A DNA stretch of 64,000 bases from Blumeriella jaapii. Taxonomy: Eukaryota; Ascomycota; Leotiomycetes; Helotiales; Drepanopezizaceae. A program made the translations under genes and the position numbers. Below are positions 1 through 11,800 of this stretch, piece by piece. Numbering within the stretch: position 1 is the first letter of the stretch; each line of letters begins with the position of its first letter. The notes beneath the pieces were generated by a model that saw only the letters and a list, made by a program, of their open reading frames with translations, was not told the origin of the DNA and made no database searches. The stretch is taken from contig VWND01000034.1 in assembly GCA_009599575.1 (NCBI GenBank), positions 124,001-188,000 of the forward strand, in the 5' to 3' direction.

Positions 1-170
1 AAAAAGATTTACGTACGAACGGCACTTTTTTTTACCTGACTATTGCAAAAATGATTTAAATCTTTTAATAATCGTTCGGTGTTTTTAACTAATAAACAAA
101 TACATTTAAAAAAATTCTATCCTTTAAGCAAAGCAATTAATTTCTGTCCATTTTTTTTTTTACCTGGTTA

Positions 171-690
171 AAAATTAAAAATTATATTAAATTTAATAAC
201 AAAGCCGCTATCGCTATTCTGCGCGAAACTTTTTATTCTGATATAATCACCCGTTTGTTTTATATCAACCTTTCCGATTTGAAAACCGACTTTATTAGTT
301 TTTACGCTTAAATACGCGAAACCGATACCGTTTTTCGACAACTGAATCCTAATTATTACAAAACCGAAGGCCGCAATACGGAAATTATTTTTTTTGCTTT
401 TATATTTAAAACTGCTATTACGATTATTATTCAAAGCGACTTTATAAACTTCAGCGCCACTTAAATCAAAGCAATTATATAAACCGCAGCCGATATAGCC
501 AAAAACAAACGCCTAATAAATAATGCCGAAAATTAACGCGCCGAACTTATTTTTTTGCTAATAACTTTTGCTTATAATATGCTAGCGATAAACACCGCGC
601 TGCTGATTGCCCCGACTCTTTTTGAATTAAGAAAGCTAAAGCCGAGGCAAAAAAGTCGGGAAACTGACTGTTTTTAATAATTATTATTAT
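171..690 (+). pseudogene. family C gag remnant (C0)
   Basis: The plus frame starting at 171 reads as a degraded gag-like protein with few stops (for example KAAIAILRETFYSDIITR followed by LSDLKTDFISF). It ends in an Ala/Lys-rich stretch near 650. Homologous DNA lies reversed at about 25.7-26.2 kb (C1) and 32.0-32.5 kb (C2). An open antisense frame at 168-434 is a by-product of this gag. No zinc knuckle could be recognised. The gag assignment rests on position upstream of the protease and on conservation of the sense frame, so it is moderately sure. Confidence 0.6.
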
Positions 691-699
691 CAAAAACCT

Positions 700-1297
700 T
701 TGAAAAATAAATTAAAATTATCTGCTTTAAACGGCGTTTCGAAACCATATTTAATATTGCTTTGTATTATAACTACTAATAGTATACATATCAAAACCTA
801 TTTCTTAAACGACTCCGAAGCTACCGATAATTTCATTAACCATTTTTTCGTACAATACTACGAATTAACCCCTGTTTTACTTACCAACCCACGTAAACTT
901 ACCGTGGTTAACGAACGTTCTTCCACTTACGGCGATATTACTTATCAAATCTTTTTTCAAATTAATACCGCCGGCCATACCGAATTAATTACAGCTTTTA
1001 TTACAACATTAGGAAAATACGATTTTATTTTAAAAAAGCCCTGGCTTCGGATATATAACTCTTATATTAACTGAACCACGAACACCTTTTGTTTCAATTC
1101 AGACTTCTGCCGTACGAATTGCTTACCTTAACGCATTTATCAATTGGCCGTTTCAGGCCTAGTCCAGAAACGCCATTCTTACAAAACCGTCGTTTTACCA
1201 GCTACACCTCGTCGTACAAAAACAGCTGTGTTTACCACCTTGGCCTCTCAACCAGGAGTCGAGGTATTCTCAGCCTTTTTGTACGAAATTAATCAAC
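700..1297 (+). pseudogene. family C retropepsin and start of pol (C0)
   Basis: A 124-residue open frame (700-1074, no ATG start) carries the retropepsin layout. The catalytic Asp-Ser-Gly-Ala appears as DSEAT at about 811-825, so the Gly is lost by G-to-A. Then come ITYQIFFQINTAGHTELI and the C-terminal flap-type motif YDFILKKPWL near 1018-1050, matching the usual (Y/H)DxILGxPWL. Reading continues in frame past a TGA (former Trp) to SAFLYEINQQ at about 1292, the linker normally found before reverse transcriptase. The enzyme would cleave the Gag-Pol polyprotein inside the virus-like particle. It is certainly dead. Confidence 0.8.
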
Positions 1298-1349
1298 AAC
1301 GTGACCTTCGGACCACGTGACCAACGAACTGACGTCTTATCCCCTCACA
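1294..1349 (-). repeat. tail fragment of a family C LTR
   Basis: These 56 bases match the last third of the C LTRs (compare 33616-33670), ending in TTATCCCCTCACA. Orientation is that of C1 and C2, whose coding strand is minus, so it is opposite to C0 on its left. The right edge at 1349 is a clean LTR terminus against B1, as expected for an insertion. The left edge is a breakpoint sharing CAAC with C0. Confidence 0.8.
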
Positions 1350-2661
1350 CTTTTGTTTCTGGCGCTTTCGAATTTACATTCGTTTCAGGCTTTTTCGACG
1401 ACTTTGGCAGCGAATTTTTATTTTACGATTTTTTTATTAAACCATAATTATCTGCTAAATCCTTTCGTTTTATTATCGAATTTAAAATCGAATTATACGA
1501 CGCTAATATTTTAATATTTTTAAACCGACGAATATTTTTAAATCGATTATTTAACATATCTGCCAACGCTGAAAAATTCATTGCGGCCCAGCAGCTTTAA
1601 ATCGCTTAAATAATCGCTTAAGCTATCGCCGCCGCTCGCTTTTCAGCTTTCGTTAATATCGCTCGCGACGTTTTTTTTTTATTTCGAGCTTCGCGCGCTT
1701 TTACGACGGATTTTTAATTAATTCCCGAATATTACCTTTTCGTCTTCGACCCAGCTATTTTTCGAATCGAATTATTTAAAATCAAATACTTTCGTTACGT
1801 TTTCAGCGATTATTAAAAAAAATTAAATATAACGCATAAAAAATAAATATAAAACTGTTTATTAAAAAGTATTTAAGGAATTTTATATAAAATATAAACC
1901 AAGCCAAAGCATATTTCAAATATACTATTGAAAAAGCAAAAAATATTATTTTAAAGTATTTGAACCCCGAGTTTTATAACCAAGCCTAATCGGTCCGAAA
2001 CGTTTTTCGTATTTTTAATCAGCGCTTTTTTAATTACAACCGCGTCCAGTCTGCTAAATTGCAATATAATAAGTTTTATATAAATAACGGTCAGATTTAT
2101 AATAATTTTCGTTTTTTTTTATTTATCCGCTACGCAATTATTAGTAAAATTGCTAAAAAAACCGTTGATTTAAAAATATATACGAAAAAATCATTTTTAT
2201 TTTTAAATACGATTTTCGAATAAAAAAATATAAAATAAATAATAATTATATTATTTTAAACGAATTCTTAGCCGTTGCGGATAAAAAATCATATAATATC
2301 CGAGCTAAAAAAATGGCTTTTGCCCGTCGCATATAACTACTATTTTTCTTTTACTATAGCTTTTGCTAACCAGGATTCTAAGCGTATTTCCGGTATTTTT
2401 AAAGCTTTATAACGTTTTATTTTCCTAGCCTTTTTTATTCGCACGGCTTTTTTTTTTTTTAATAAAGATTTTTACGAGCGTATAACTGCTACTTTTGCTA
2501 TTTCCGGTTTTCTCCGCTTGGCTGCGCGTTTTTCAAACGTTTATTATAATTGCGGCAAGCCCGGCTATTTCGCAAATATTTGCTCCGACGCCAAATTTAA
2601 TCGCAAAATCGCCGAAATAATTATCGACGAAAAGCAAAACGATTTATTAAAAATTTTTTAA
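1350..2661 (+). pseudogene. family B gag remnant with CCHC zinc knuckle (B1)
   Basis: This is the capsid/nucleocapsid region upstream of the protease. Near the end (2542-2583) a retroviral-type zinc knuckle reads YYNCGKPGYFANIC. It fits C-x2-C-x4-H-x4-C with the first Cys and the His both changed to Tyr, as expected from G-to-A and C-to-T. The knuckle would bind element RNA for packaging. The frame ends at TAA 2659-2661, at the same place as in B2. Upstream protein sequence is too decayed to delimit the capsid, but it aligns with B2 over its whole length. Confidence 0.75.
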
Positions 2662-2699
2662 ATCGTAGCAAAAACTTTTATTATAGCAAAAAATTCGAT

Positions 2700-5600
2700 T
2701 TGTAAAAAAAATTTGAAATTTAAGCAGCGTTTTCTAATAAAAAAGCGATAGTTTTTAATTTTTATAAAATTAATACGTAATAAATCATATATTAAAACAT
2801 TTGTATATATCGATAGCGAAGCTAATATTTTCGATGCGATTAAAACTTTTTTTAACGTATTAATTTTTTTAACGTTTCGAAATAAATTTTATTCGGCTGC
2901 ATAAGCCTATTATATCCACCGGCTATAATAGCAAACCGAAAAAGCTTATTTTTTCTGCTATTTTTCTTTTTTTTACGATTGATCGACGTCGTATAAATTT
3001 TTCTTTTTTAATTATAAACCTAAGTTTTACCGACGTTTTTATTAATCGCAATTTTTTTATAGTATTACGATTTAAAACAAACGTACGGCCAAAAAAAAAA
3101 CAAAATAAAATGGTTATTCGATATGCCCGTTATTTTTTATTTTAATAAACAATTGTTCGTCGATTTTAATCAGCGAAAAAAGCTCAAAATACTTAGTCGC
3201 ATATATTAAAAAAATATAAACAAACGAAACAGCGCAATAAAAGCTTTATATATTTTTGCTAATATTTTTATAACGATTAAAAAAACTTATTTAAGCTTTG
3301 GAATTAATAAACTTTTTATATTTATACGAAATCTTAAAAGCAGTTTTCATAAAATAAAAAAGTTTTTTATTAGCAGCTCTAAACCGATCAAGCCGGTTTT
3401 TCCAATCGTACCAATTACTTTTTTTACTTTTAATTGCAATATTAATTGTATTTCCGCTTTTGCATTCAGCGCTTTACAAACACGTTACGAAAAACGAATG
3501 CAAGCCGCGAAAAAAAAAAAGTTATTATTATTCAGCGATTATACGTTTATTGCTTTTATATATAATATAAACAAAAAACGTTTCCGCCGTACGAAAATCG
3601 CCGAATTTGAAAAAGTTATATAATTCGCGGCAGTAAAAAGCATTTCCGTTTCCGACGTTTTGCAAATTAAATATAATAACAACGTAGTTTTTGTAAAAAA
3701 GCTTTTTTCAGCTTAATACTCGGAATTCGAAAAACTTTTTTATAAGCAGAAAAGCGATAAGCTCGCTTTTCGCCGCTTCGGTATAAATTATAAAATACAT
3801 TTTGCTACGGAAAATACGCTTTTTATAAAACCATTTAAACGTTTTATAAATAAACAGCTTACAAAAGTCAAAAGTTATATTTTCGATAATTTGCACAAAA
3901 GCTTTATTAAACTTTTTAATACTTTTTTCGCCGCCTCGATTTTATTTACCAAAAAATCAAACGGCTTTATACGCTTATATATCGATTACCGCAAGCTTAA
4001 CGATTTTACGAAAAAAGATTTTTATTTTTTGTTTTTAATTAACGAAATGCTAGCGCGAATTATTAAAGCCAAAATATTTACGAAAATTAATATTTAATAA
4101 ATATTTAATCGAATCCGAATATCCGAAAAATTTAAAAAAAATTAATTAGTTTTCGTATCCGATACGATATATATAAATATAAAATCTTTTCGTTCGGTTT
4201 TATTAATAAGCTTCTTATATTTCAACGCTTTATTAATAACATTTTTATAAAACATTTAAATAATTTTTGCTCGGCGTATTTTAACGATATTTTTATTTAT
4301 TTCGCAAATAACTTAAAATATAAAATTTACGTTAAAAAAATTTTGTCGATTTTAAAAAAACACGGCCTGAAAGCCGATATTAAAAAATACGAATTTAATA
4401 TTACGAAAATTAAATTTTTAAGTTTCGTTATTAATATTTAAAATATTAAAATAAATCCGAAAAAAATCGCTATTATTAAAAACTGGCAATATACAACGAA
4501 TATACGAAGCGTGTAAAGTTTTCTAAGCTTTTGCAATTTTTACAAACGTTTTATAGCCGGCTATAGCCGCATTTGCCGCTTTTTATTGCTTTTATAAGCC
4601 AAAACGTTTTTTTCGTATTCGAAAAAAAGCAAAAAAACGCATAGAAAGCATTGCGCAAAGCTTTGCTAAATACTTTTATTTTATATTATTACGACTCTTA
4701 TAAACTAACGCGCTTAAAAACCGATTTTTTTAATAAAATAATAGCTGGCGTATTATCGCAATTGCAAAAAAATAATTTTTATTATTCGATCGGGTTTTTT
4801 TCTAAAATTATAATCGACGCCGAGCTTAATTATCCGATTTACGACAAAAAGCTTTTCGCTATTTTTAGTTTTTTCAAAAATTACAAGCCGAAGCTGTTAA
4901 GCGCTTAAAAAAACGTATATATATACACCGATTATCGTATTTCAAAATATTTTATAATAACTAAAGATTTTTCGGTCCGATAAGCCCGATAAGCCGAGTT
5001 TTTCGCCGATTTTTATTTTACAATTATATACCGGTTAGAAATTATTAATACGCTCGCTAATACTTTTTTTCGCAAAAACCAAAACAATTTTTTATTAAAA
5101 GCACGATAGCGAGCAGCTCGAAAGCAGCAAATGCTTTTAAGCGATAAATTAAATTTTCAAATTTAAAAAAAAATAGCTGTTAAAAATATAATCACGTTGG
5201 CGCTTATAAAAATAGCTTTCGATAAGCGCGATAACGATGATATTTTTTTCGAAAAAAACAGCGAAAACGAAAAGAATAAAATGCTTATAAAAAAATGCGC
5301 AGATCCGATTTCCGTAATCGCATACGATATATATAATTATATAATTATAAACGATTTGCTATAAACCAACAAATTTTTTTTTTTCGAAACGCAACGAATA
5401 TAAGCTCGCAATTATAATTTTGATTATTAATTGCGACAAAACAAATTGTTTTTTCAAAACAGATTAATAATGCTTTTGAAACTTTCCGAATTGCGAATTT
5501 TTTAATCCGATATATTTACGAATAATTTTACGTAGCATACGCTGAAATAAAAAAAATAAAGCTTTTGGTCGGTCGCAAATATTATTAAAAAGCTATAAAA

Positions 5601-6898
5601 GCAGATATATAATAATACGTTTCGAATTGTCGTTGCATACGAATAAAAATTAAACGCGATAAAACTCCGGGCTTTTTAAAACTTTTGCTTATATTTAGCA
5701 AGTTTTATTAATATTTAACAATAGATTTTTCGAAGCTTTTATTAAACGAAAATAATTACGACTTCGTTTTTGTAATAATAGATCGCCTGTTTAAAAAGCT
5801 TTTGTTAGTCTTTTGCTATAAAATTATTATAACGAAAAAACTGACAGCTTTATTTTTAATTTATTAAATACGTTATTTCGGCATGCCGGATTTAATTATT
5901 TCGGACCGAAAAGCTTAGTTCGTTTCGGATTTTTAGCAAGAATTTTGCCGTATATTAAAAACTAAAATTAAATTAACTATTGCGTATAATTTTAATATCG
6001 ATAAGCAAACCGAAATCATAAACTAATATATTAAACAACGCTTCCGCCCTTTTTACTTTTATTATTAAAACAATTGAAAACGCTTTTTACTTTTAATAAA
6101 TATTATATAATTAATTTTGTCGCACGAATCTTTCGGCAACGTATTTTTTTTTTTAAGTTTTAAATAAATACGAAGCTCGCATATTTTAAAATATAAATAA
6201 CTTTCGCCTTTTTCGCTCGGCTATCGAAAAGCTTAACCGCGACGAAGCTTTGCATTTGGCTTTCCGAGCTAAAAAAATTATAAAATACGCTTAATCGTTT
6301 ATTACGTAATAATAAGCCAAAATAAAACGTTTCGCTAATTTGCATAAACGACCGGTGAATTAGGATATAAGCGACGAAGTATTAGTAAATACTAAAAATT
6401 AAAAGCTCGACCGACTTTTCCGGAAACTTTTAAATACATAATACGGCCCAATTAAAATCGTCGATAAAAAAAAAAAAGTTAAAAACTTAACTTTTTCGCA
6501 AACTAATTAATTTATTTAATTTTTTATTTATATTCGCTTCGAAAACATATTAGCAACCTTTTACTAAGCCAACGCCGCTTCGAACCAGCCTTTATTTAAT
6601 TATTTTCTGAACAAACGAAATAGAAAATCGAAAAAATAATAAGTTCGAGATTATATAAAAAAATATTATAATACCAGATTAATTAAAAAAGCGCTAATAA
6701 AAATTTTGAATAATATTTTTGTTTTAACGCTATAACGGCTTTTTATATTTTTTAAGCATTTTACCGATCGCATCCTATCGTCAAAAACTTTTTACGAACG
6801 TTTTTCGCATAATTGCAAGCTTATAACGAAAGCAGAAAAAATTACACGAAATTAAAAAACGATAGACCTATAATTGCAACTGCGCGAACGCAGTTTTT
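2700..6898 (+). pseudogene. family B pol remnant: PR, RT, RNase H, integrase (B1)
   Basis: Domains in order: protease with DSEA at about 2812 (Gly to Glu); RT fingers/palm at 3891-4440, with FTKK, YIDYRKLND, AKIFTKINI and the catalytic YLDD changed to YFND at 4277-4288; RNase H at 4651-5130 with SDAELNYPIHDKE-like and TDYR motifs; integrase with the three acidic residues all present in one frame at codons 5724 (D), 5904 (D) and 6012 (E). D2 and E are separated by exactly 35 residues, the canonical D35E spacing. The C-terminal tail runs to about 6890. Frames shift between domains and dozens of stops interrupt it. A polypurine tract (GAAAAGGAAAGG) sits just before the 3' LTR. Confidence 0.88.
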
Positions 6899-6914
6899 CG
6901 AAAAGGAAAGGTAA

Positions 6915-7169
6915 TATTACAATCCGTGCCAATAGTATTTTGCCGGTAGTAAATACTAGTGGTGTTTTGCCGGTGGTGTTGAATTAAAATTCGGGCACGG
7001 GCCACCTCGGCCATTAGGCCTCGCGCTAAGTTACGTGATTCATAAGCGCAACTTATTGTACATAAAGTTCGCGACCCCGAGCATTCTAGCTCGGTGTTTT
7101 TCTTTCAATTTATATGCGTACCTTTTGGTCCATATCACCCTTCTGATCACCCTTAAGCTAGCTGTGACA
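6915..7169 (+). repeat. 3' LTR of B1
   Basis: It matches both B2 LTRs: a GGGCACGGGCCACCTCGGCC core, a TATA-like stretch before AAGTTCGCGACCCCGAGCA, and a CTAGCTGTGACA end. The start TATTACAATCC corresponds to TGTTACGATTC. It is 255 bp, about 12 longer than the B2 LTRs, because the TGCCRGTGGT tandem-repeat zone near its 5' end is expanded. Confidence 0.88.
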
Positions 7170-8568
7170 ACTGATATAAAAAAAAACGTTAAAATCAAAA
7201 AAAAAAAAGATTTTGGAATCCGAAAAAAAACCGATAAAACTATTAAAAAAACGCTTATAAAAAAAAAAATTAACGACGATATAAAGAATATCGACACCGA
7301 TATTTCGGTTTAAATCATTTAAAAAGTACCAGCTTTTAAACGCTTATTATTAATGCGAAGCGAAAAATAAATCGATAAATACATCAGCTTCGAAGCCGTC
7401 GACGAAGCTATTAAAAAAATTATAAAATAAAAAATTAAATTGAAATTTAGCGACTTATTTAATACAAAAGAAAGATTTAACAAAATTATTAATAAACAAA
7501 TTCTTGTAACAAAAAAAACGAAAAAGTTGAAATTGTTCGAAAAAAAAAACGATTTTAAATTAGAAAAAGATTAAAAAAAAATTTATAACACCGCGGTTAA
7601 TTTAGCCGATAAAAAGAAATCCTCGGAAAAAATCCGCTTTTGGCTTTTGCTATAAAAACTCAAAAATTAAAACGACGAAACTGCTTTTATACGGCTATAA
7701 AAGCGCTAAAAATAAAAACAATATTTAAAAAAAGTACGACCGCTTTCGTTTTATTCGATAATAAAGCCGAAGTTAATTGCTTAAACCAGAAAAGAGCCGA
7801 AGCTAATAGTATTTCGATTATTATCGATAAACGAATAATTTACACGACCGTTAATAAAAACATTATTAAATTTAATAAAATTATACGAAACGTTAAAATC
7901 GACGTTGGAAATATTATTATTTATAAAGATTTTTTAATAATAAAAAATATTTTTATTTTATTATTTTTAAAATATTTTAGATTTTGGAAAATTTCGTTAA
8001 TTTCAAATACACCGAAAACGGCCAGATAAAAGCTTTTTTCTGAAACTAAAACCGATTTTTCCAAGATTAAATTATTATCGCCGGCGATAAATTTTTTTTA
8101 ATCGACGTTTTATCGGGAAACGAAAAGCCGGCTTTGGCTTTAAAACAAACGCTAAGTTATAACAAAACCTGGAAAATGCTCGGCTAAAAGTATTTACGTC
8201 GCTAATCGAAATAACACCGCGAATAAGAACAGCTAATATTAATATTTTTAATTATTAAATCGGAAATAAAGGCTTCGAAAATTTCGTTTTCGTATTAAAC
8301 AAACCCGATTTATATATTTTACTTTTTTATATTAATATTAGCATTTTTTACATGCGTAAAGCTGATAAAATACGATGCGTAAATCTTAGCGAATTCGGTG
8401 AAAATATTCTCGAAAAAATAAACGATTAATTCGAAAAACACGAAGCAACAAAACCATTTTAATTAATTATTAGCAAATTCGAAAAATTTATTACCGGCCG
8501 ATTTTCCAGCTTATTATTTAGCAGCCGACTTACAAAAAAACGATTTAATAATTTAGTAATCGGAATTT
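7170..8568 (+). pseudogene. family D: gag C-terminus, protease, start of RT
   Basis: This is the leftmost visible piece of the oldest element. 7170-7640 is Lys/Asp/Glu-rich gag C-terminus. The protease follows: VLFDNKAEVNCLNQ at about 7748-7790, where the Asp-Ser-Gly-Ala motif has become DNKA. A linker and the N-terminal part of RT run to 8568 (FENFVFVLNKPDLY, then KFITGRFSSLLFSSRL). The frame resumes at 27343 after C1. The left edge coincides with the end of the B1 LTR, so the rest of gag and the 5' LTR lie beyond the window. The resemblance to gypsy pols with EINRITIRDANxP-type RTs is from general family knowledge. Confidence 0.75.
8191..8226. repeat. palindromic mini-repeat, copy in D protease-RT linker
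   Basis: The sequence TTTACGTCGCTAATCG...ACACCGCGAATAA is one copy of a roughly 36-bp imperfect palindrome (consensus arms ATTCGCGTCGC and GCACCGCGAAT) found at several unrelated places. It is read in frame here as TSLIEITPRIRT, close to ASLAKKAPRIKT at 59627-59662. The left arm is damaged. Confidence 0.55.
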
Positions 8569-8741
8569 TGTCAGGGGTGCGAACGAGCAAAAGGTTCGTT
8601 AATAAATTGCATTGACTATAAGGTTCTAAGTTAGAGGTATCGCGAAGTTTAAAATACAATGTGTGCGGATTCCGATGTTACGTAATAACAACGTGATTTT
8701 CGGACCACGTGATTAACAAACTGACGTTTTATTTTTTCATA
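8569..8741 (-). repeat. 3' LTR of C1
   Basis: This 173-bp terminal repeat starts TGTCAGGGGTGCGAACGAGC and ends TTTTTTCATA, the RIP-altered form of CCCCTCACA. It lies next to the C-terminal end of pol, so it is the 3' LTR in coding orientation. AATTT duplication abuts on the left. Confidence 0.93.
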
Positions 8742-8819
8742 TATAGTTCTTTTTTTTACTTTTTTATTTAATTTCTTCGTCGTCGGAATCTACTTTTATA
8801 AATCGAGCTTCGTTCGCGA

Positions 8820-11800
8820 AGCGTGTTTATAAACGACTGCGGGGTTTAATTGGAATAATAAAAATCATAATAGAAAAAACAGGCTTTTTTAATTTCGGAA
8901 GCAGAATAATCGATTTTTTTGCAATAAAAAAGAAATTAATAACAGTTTTTTTGTGTTTGATAACGGTTGTAAAAGCTTTTTTTAATAATAAAAACTTGTT
9001 TTCGTTATTTATCGATTTGGCTTGTTTTTTATTAGCAATTCTAGCTTTAGCCAATTTTGATTTGATCGGATAAGATTTTAAAAAAAAACGTATAATAAAT
9101 TTAATTATAAAATTATATGCGTTAATAACGTTTTTTAATAGTTTTTAAAATTAATCTTCGGCGTTATAGCCGCGCTATTATATAAAATAAAAAAAGTTGA
9201 AGTTTTGTTTGAAATCGAAAATAGCGTTTATAGCTTATATTAAGCTGCCGTCGGCGTCGATAGAAACAAATGGTAAAAAAGAGTTTTTTTGCTTTGAAAA
9301 AGGATCGTCGTAAGCAGGTTTGAATAAATTAATATAAAAAACGGAATATAATAATCTTTGCTCGAAAAATAGTTTTAATTTATAATTATAAAAGCTTAAA
9401 ACTTCGGCGATTTTATAAAAATCGTAAAACTTATTATCGAACTTTTTAATTAGTTTGATAAAAATAATATTGCGTTTATTAAGAAACACGCTATTTTTTA
9501 CTCGGTAAACAGAAGCTAGTTAACGGTGTCGGTTAGAATAATGTTTTTGGTCGACTAACGCTAAAATCAAATTCGTGCGTAAAAATAGTTTTATTTTTTC
9601 TATTTTATCGGCAAAATCGTTTTTTTCGGTATTTGCTATTTATAACGTGCGAAAAATAAAAGCTAAAATAAGTTTCGGTGAAAAAAAGCTTAATCGGGAA
9701 TAAAAGCTTATATTAGCGTAAAAAAAGAAAACTTCGGTAAAAGCGTTTACAGCGTTATTTGCTGCGAATTCGGCTAGAAAAAACCAGTTTTTCCAGTTTC
9801 TTTGGGCGTATTCGATAAATTGTTTTAAATAAAAAAGTAAATGAACGTTTGCGTTTTCGGTTTGGCCATTTGTTTCGGAATAAAAGCTGATGAATAGAGT
9901 AATATTGGTTTCGAAACGATAATTAATAGCTTTTCAGAATTGTAAAACGAACAAAAAGCTTCGGTCTGAAATTATAAAATCGAAAAGGCTATATAAACGC
10001 TAAATATTTCTACAAAATAGCTTGGCTAAATCTGCTGCTTTTATAATTGTATAACAGATTGTATAATATCGTTTTTTAATAAGGCGATATATTATTATTA
10101 TAATTAGATTGTTTCGGCTTTTACGCTTTTTTACGGGAAAAAAGCTTATAAAATCGATTAATATATAATTTTAGCGGCGTAAAAAAATAAGCAGAAGTTT
10201 GAAAAGTTTTTAATAACGTTGCTTGATGCTTGTATTGCGAAAGCAGTCGTTGCGATTGCGGATAAATCTTTTGCAATTTTTAGAAATTAATAGCTAATAA
10301 TAATTTTTGCTAATAATTTCGTACAGTTTGTTTTTTTCGGAATGGCTTGTTTTTATTAAATTATAGGCTATTTGCAAAAGCCAAATGCGAATAGAAATAT
10401 TTAAATTCGAAATATTTAAAACGTATAATCGGTTTCGAAAATACAATTTGTTATTACGTATAAAACTTTCGCAAAATTGTAAGTTTTTGAATTTCGAAAT
10501 ACTTTTTAATTTAAGCATTTCTTTTTAAATGATAATTTATAACTTATTAATAAAATAATATTCGTTTAATAATCGTAAAAGTTTTTCGTCGTTTGCTTCG
10601 GGTTGTTTTAGCAAAACTGAAAAAGCGTTTAAAACATCGGTTAAATAATGTTTTTTAAGCAAAGCTTGGTTTTGGAACTGAATTTTTTCGTCGGAAAAGT
10701 TTTAAAGAAAATCTTAAAAACGTCGGGTTAAAAAATCAGGTTTGCCATTTTGTTTTTTAGATTTGAATATGATTACAAAGTTAAAGCCAGTTAAAAACTC
10801 GCTTCAGCGTATTTAACGTCGATTAAATTGTTTAATTATTATAAAATATTTCAGATTTCGATGGTTTGTAAATATTCGAATTGGGTAGGCAGCTTTTTGT
10901 AATTCGGCTCGTTAATCTTCGAAGCAGCGTATAATAGCGAAAAGTTTTTTATTATAAATTTCGTCATTGCATTCGGCTAAATCGAATTTTTTAAATATAA
11001 ATGCAATTAAGTAAAGCATTTTTGTATCGTTTTTTTAAAAAAGAATTCCCGGAAAAACGTAATTAAAAGCGTCGGTCTTAACGAAATTTTTTTTATCGGA
11101 ATTAAAATAAAACAATATAAATACAGTAGTAAAAGCTAATTTAAAAAATTCGAAAGCCTTGATATAATCGTCGTTGAAATTTTATTTAATATCTTTTTTT
11201 GTTAAATTTATCAAAAGGGTAACGATGCGAAAAAAGCTTTTAATAAAGCGTCGGTAGAAATTTGCAAAGCTTAAAAAACGCTTATACGTTTTTTAACGTT
11301 GAAAGAAGGATTTCAGCTAATAATAGCTTTCAACTTTTTAAAATCCATTTTGATTTTAATAGTAAAAATAATTTTCTTTGAATAAACGATTTTCTAAATT
11401 TTAAATTCGCATTTTTTTATATTTAATTATAGGCTAGCGTCGGAAAAAATTTGAAAAACGAAATTAACGTGTTTTTTGTGTTTTTAAAAGTCGTTTAAAT
11501 AAACTAAAATATCGTTTATATAAGCTATGCAAAAAATATTTAAATAAAATCGTAGAATATCGTTTATGCGAAATTAAAAAATGGCAAAAGCGTTGCATAA
11601 TCCGAAAAATATTATTAACGATTCGAATAAATTATATTTCGTATTAAACGCAGTAAGCTATTTATGACTTTTTTTTTTATTCGAATTTTATTAAAAGCGG
11701 CAAAAACGTCGAGTTTGGTATAAAACTTTGCTTTGTTTAGTCGGAAAAAATGTTTTTTGTATTAATAATAAAAAAAATACCGGTTTTTTGATTGTTATAA

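Larger units (their letters stand above)
1..1297 (+). mobile_element. C0: family C gypsy fragment (gag end and protease)
   Basis: This plus-strand stretch matches, in reverse orientation, the right-hand parts of the two other family C elements (25.2-26.5 kb and 31.5-32.8 kb). Coding order is gag then retropepsin. The left end runs off the window. The right end stops abruptly at about 1297, in the linker before reverse transcriptase, where it meets the tail of a C LTR in the opposite orientation. From about 700 to 1297 the sequence keeps far more CA and TG dinucleotides than C1 or C2, so this piece is less mutated by RIP. Family assignment is seen from the sequence; the reason for the truncation is inference. 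Confidence 0.85.
1350..7169 (+). mobile_element. B1: 5'-truncated family B Ty3/gypsy element
   Basis: B1 aligns with B2 from 12930 onward: gag, protease, reverse transcriptase, RNase H, integrase and 3' LTR, all on the plus strand. Compared with B2 it lacks the 5' LTR and about 320 bases of leader, because a family C LTR tail abuts it at 1349/1350. Its 3' LTR ends at 7169 and borders family D sequence, so B1 probably inserted into D. The right target duplication would be ACTGA (7170-7174), but the left partner is outside the window. Stops occur throughout. Confidence 0.88.

Noticed and set aside
168..434. Open minus-strand frame conserved in all three C copies (26.0-26.2 kb and 32.2-32.5 kb) as a possible antisense gene
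   Set aside because: The sense frame in the same place reads as gag between leader and protease, and the antisense openness follows from codon composition. No start context or known domain.
7040..7297. Minus-strand hydrophobic open frame, looks like a membrane protein
   Set aside because: Antisense of a Lys-rich D segment; Phe/Ile-rich reading is the expected shadow of AAA/AAT codons.
7035..7313. Open frame crossing the end of the B1 LTR into D
   Set aside because: Its first part is LTR sequence and the second part D gag; the join is an insertion junction, not a gene fusion.
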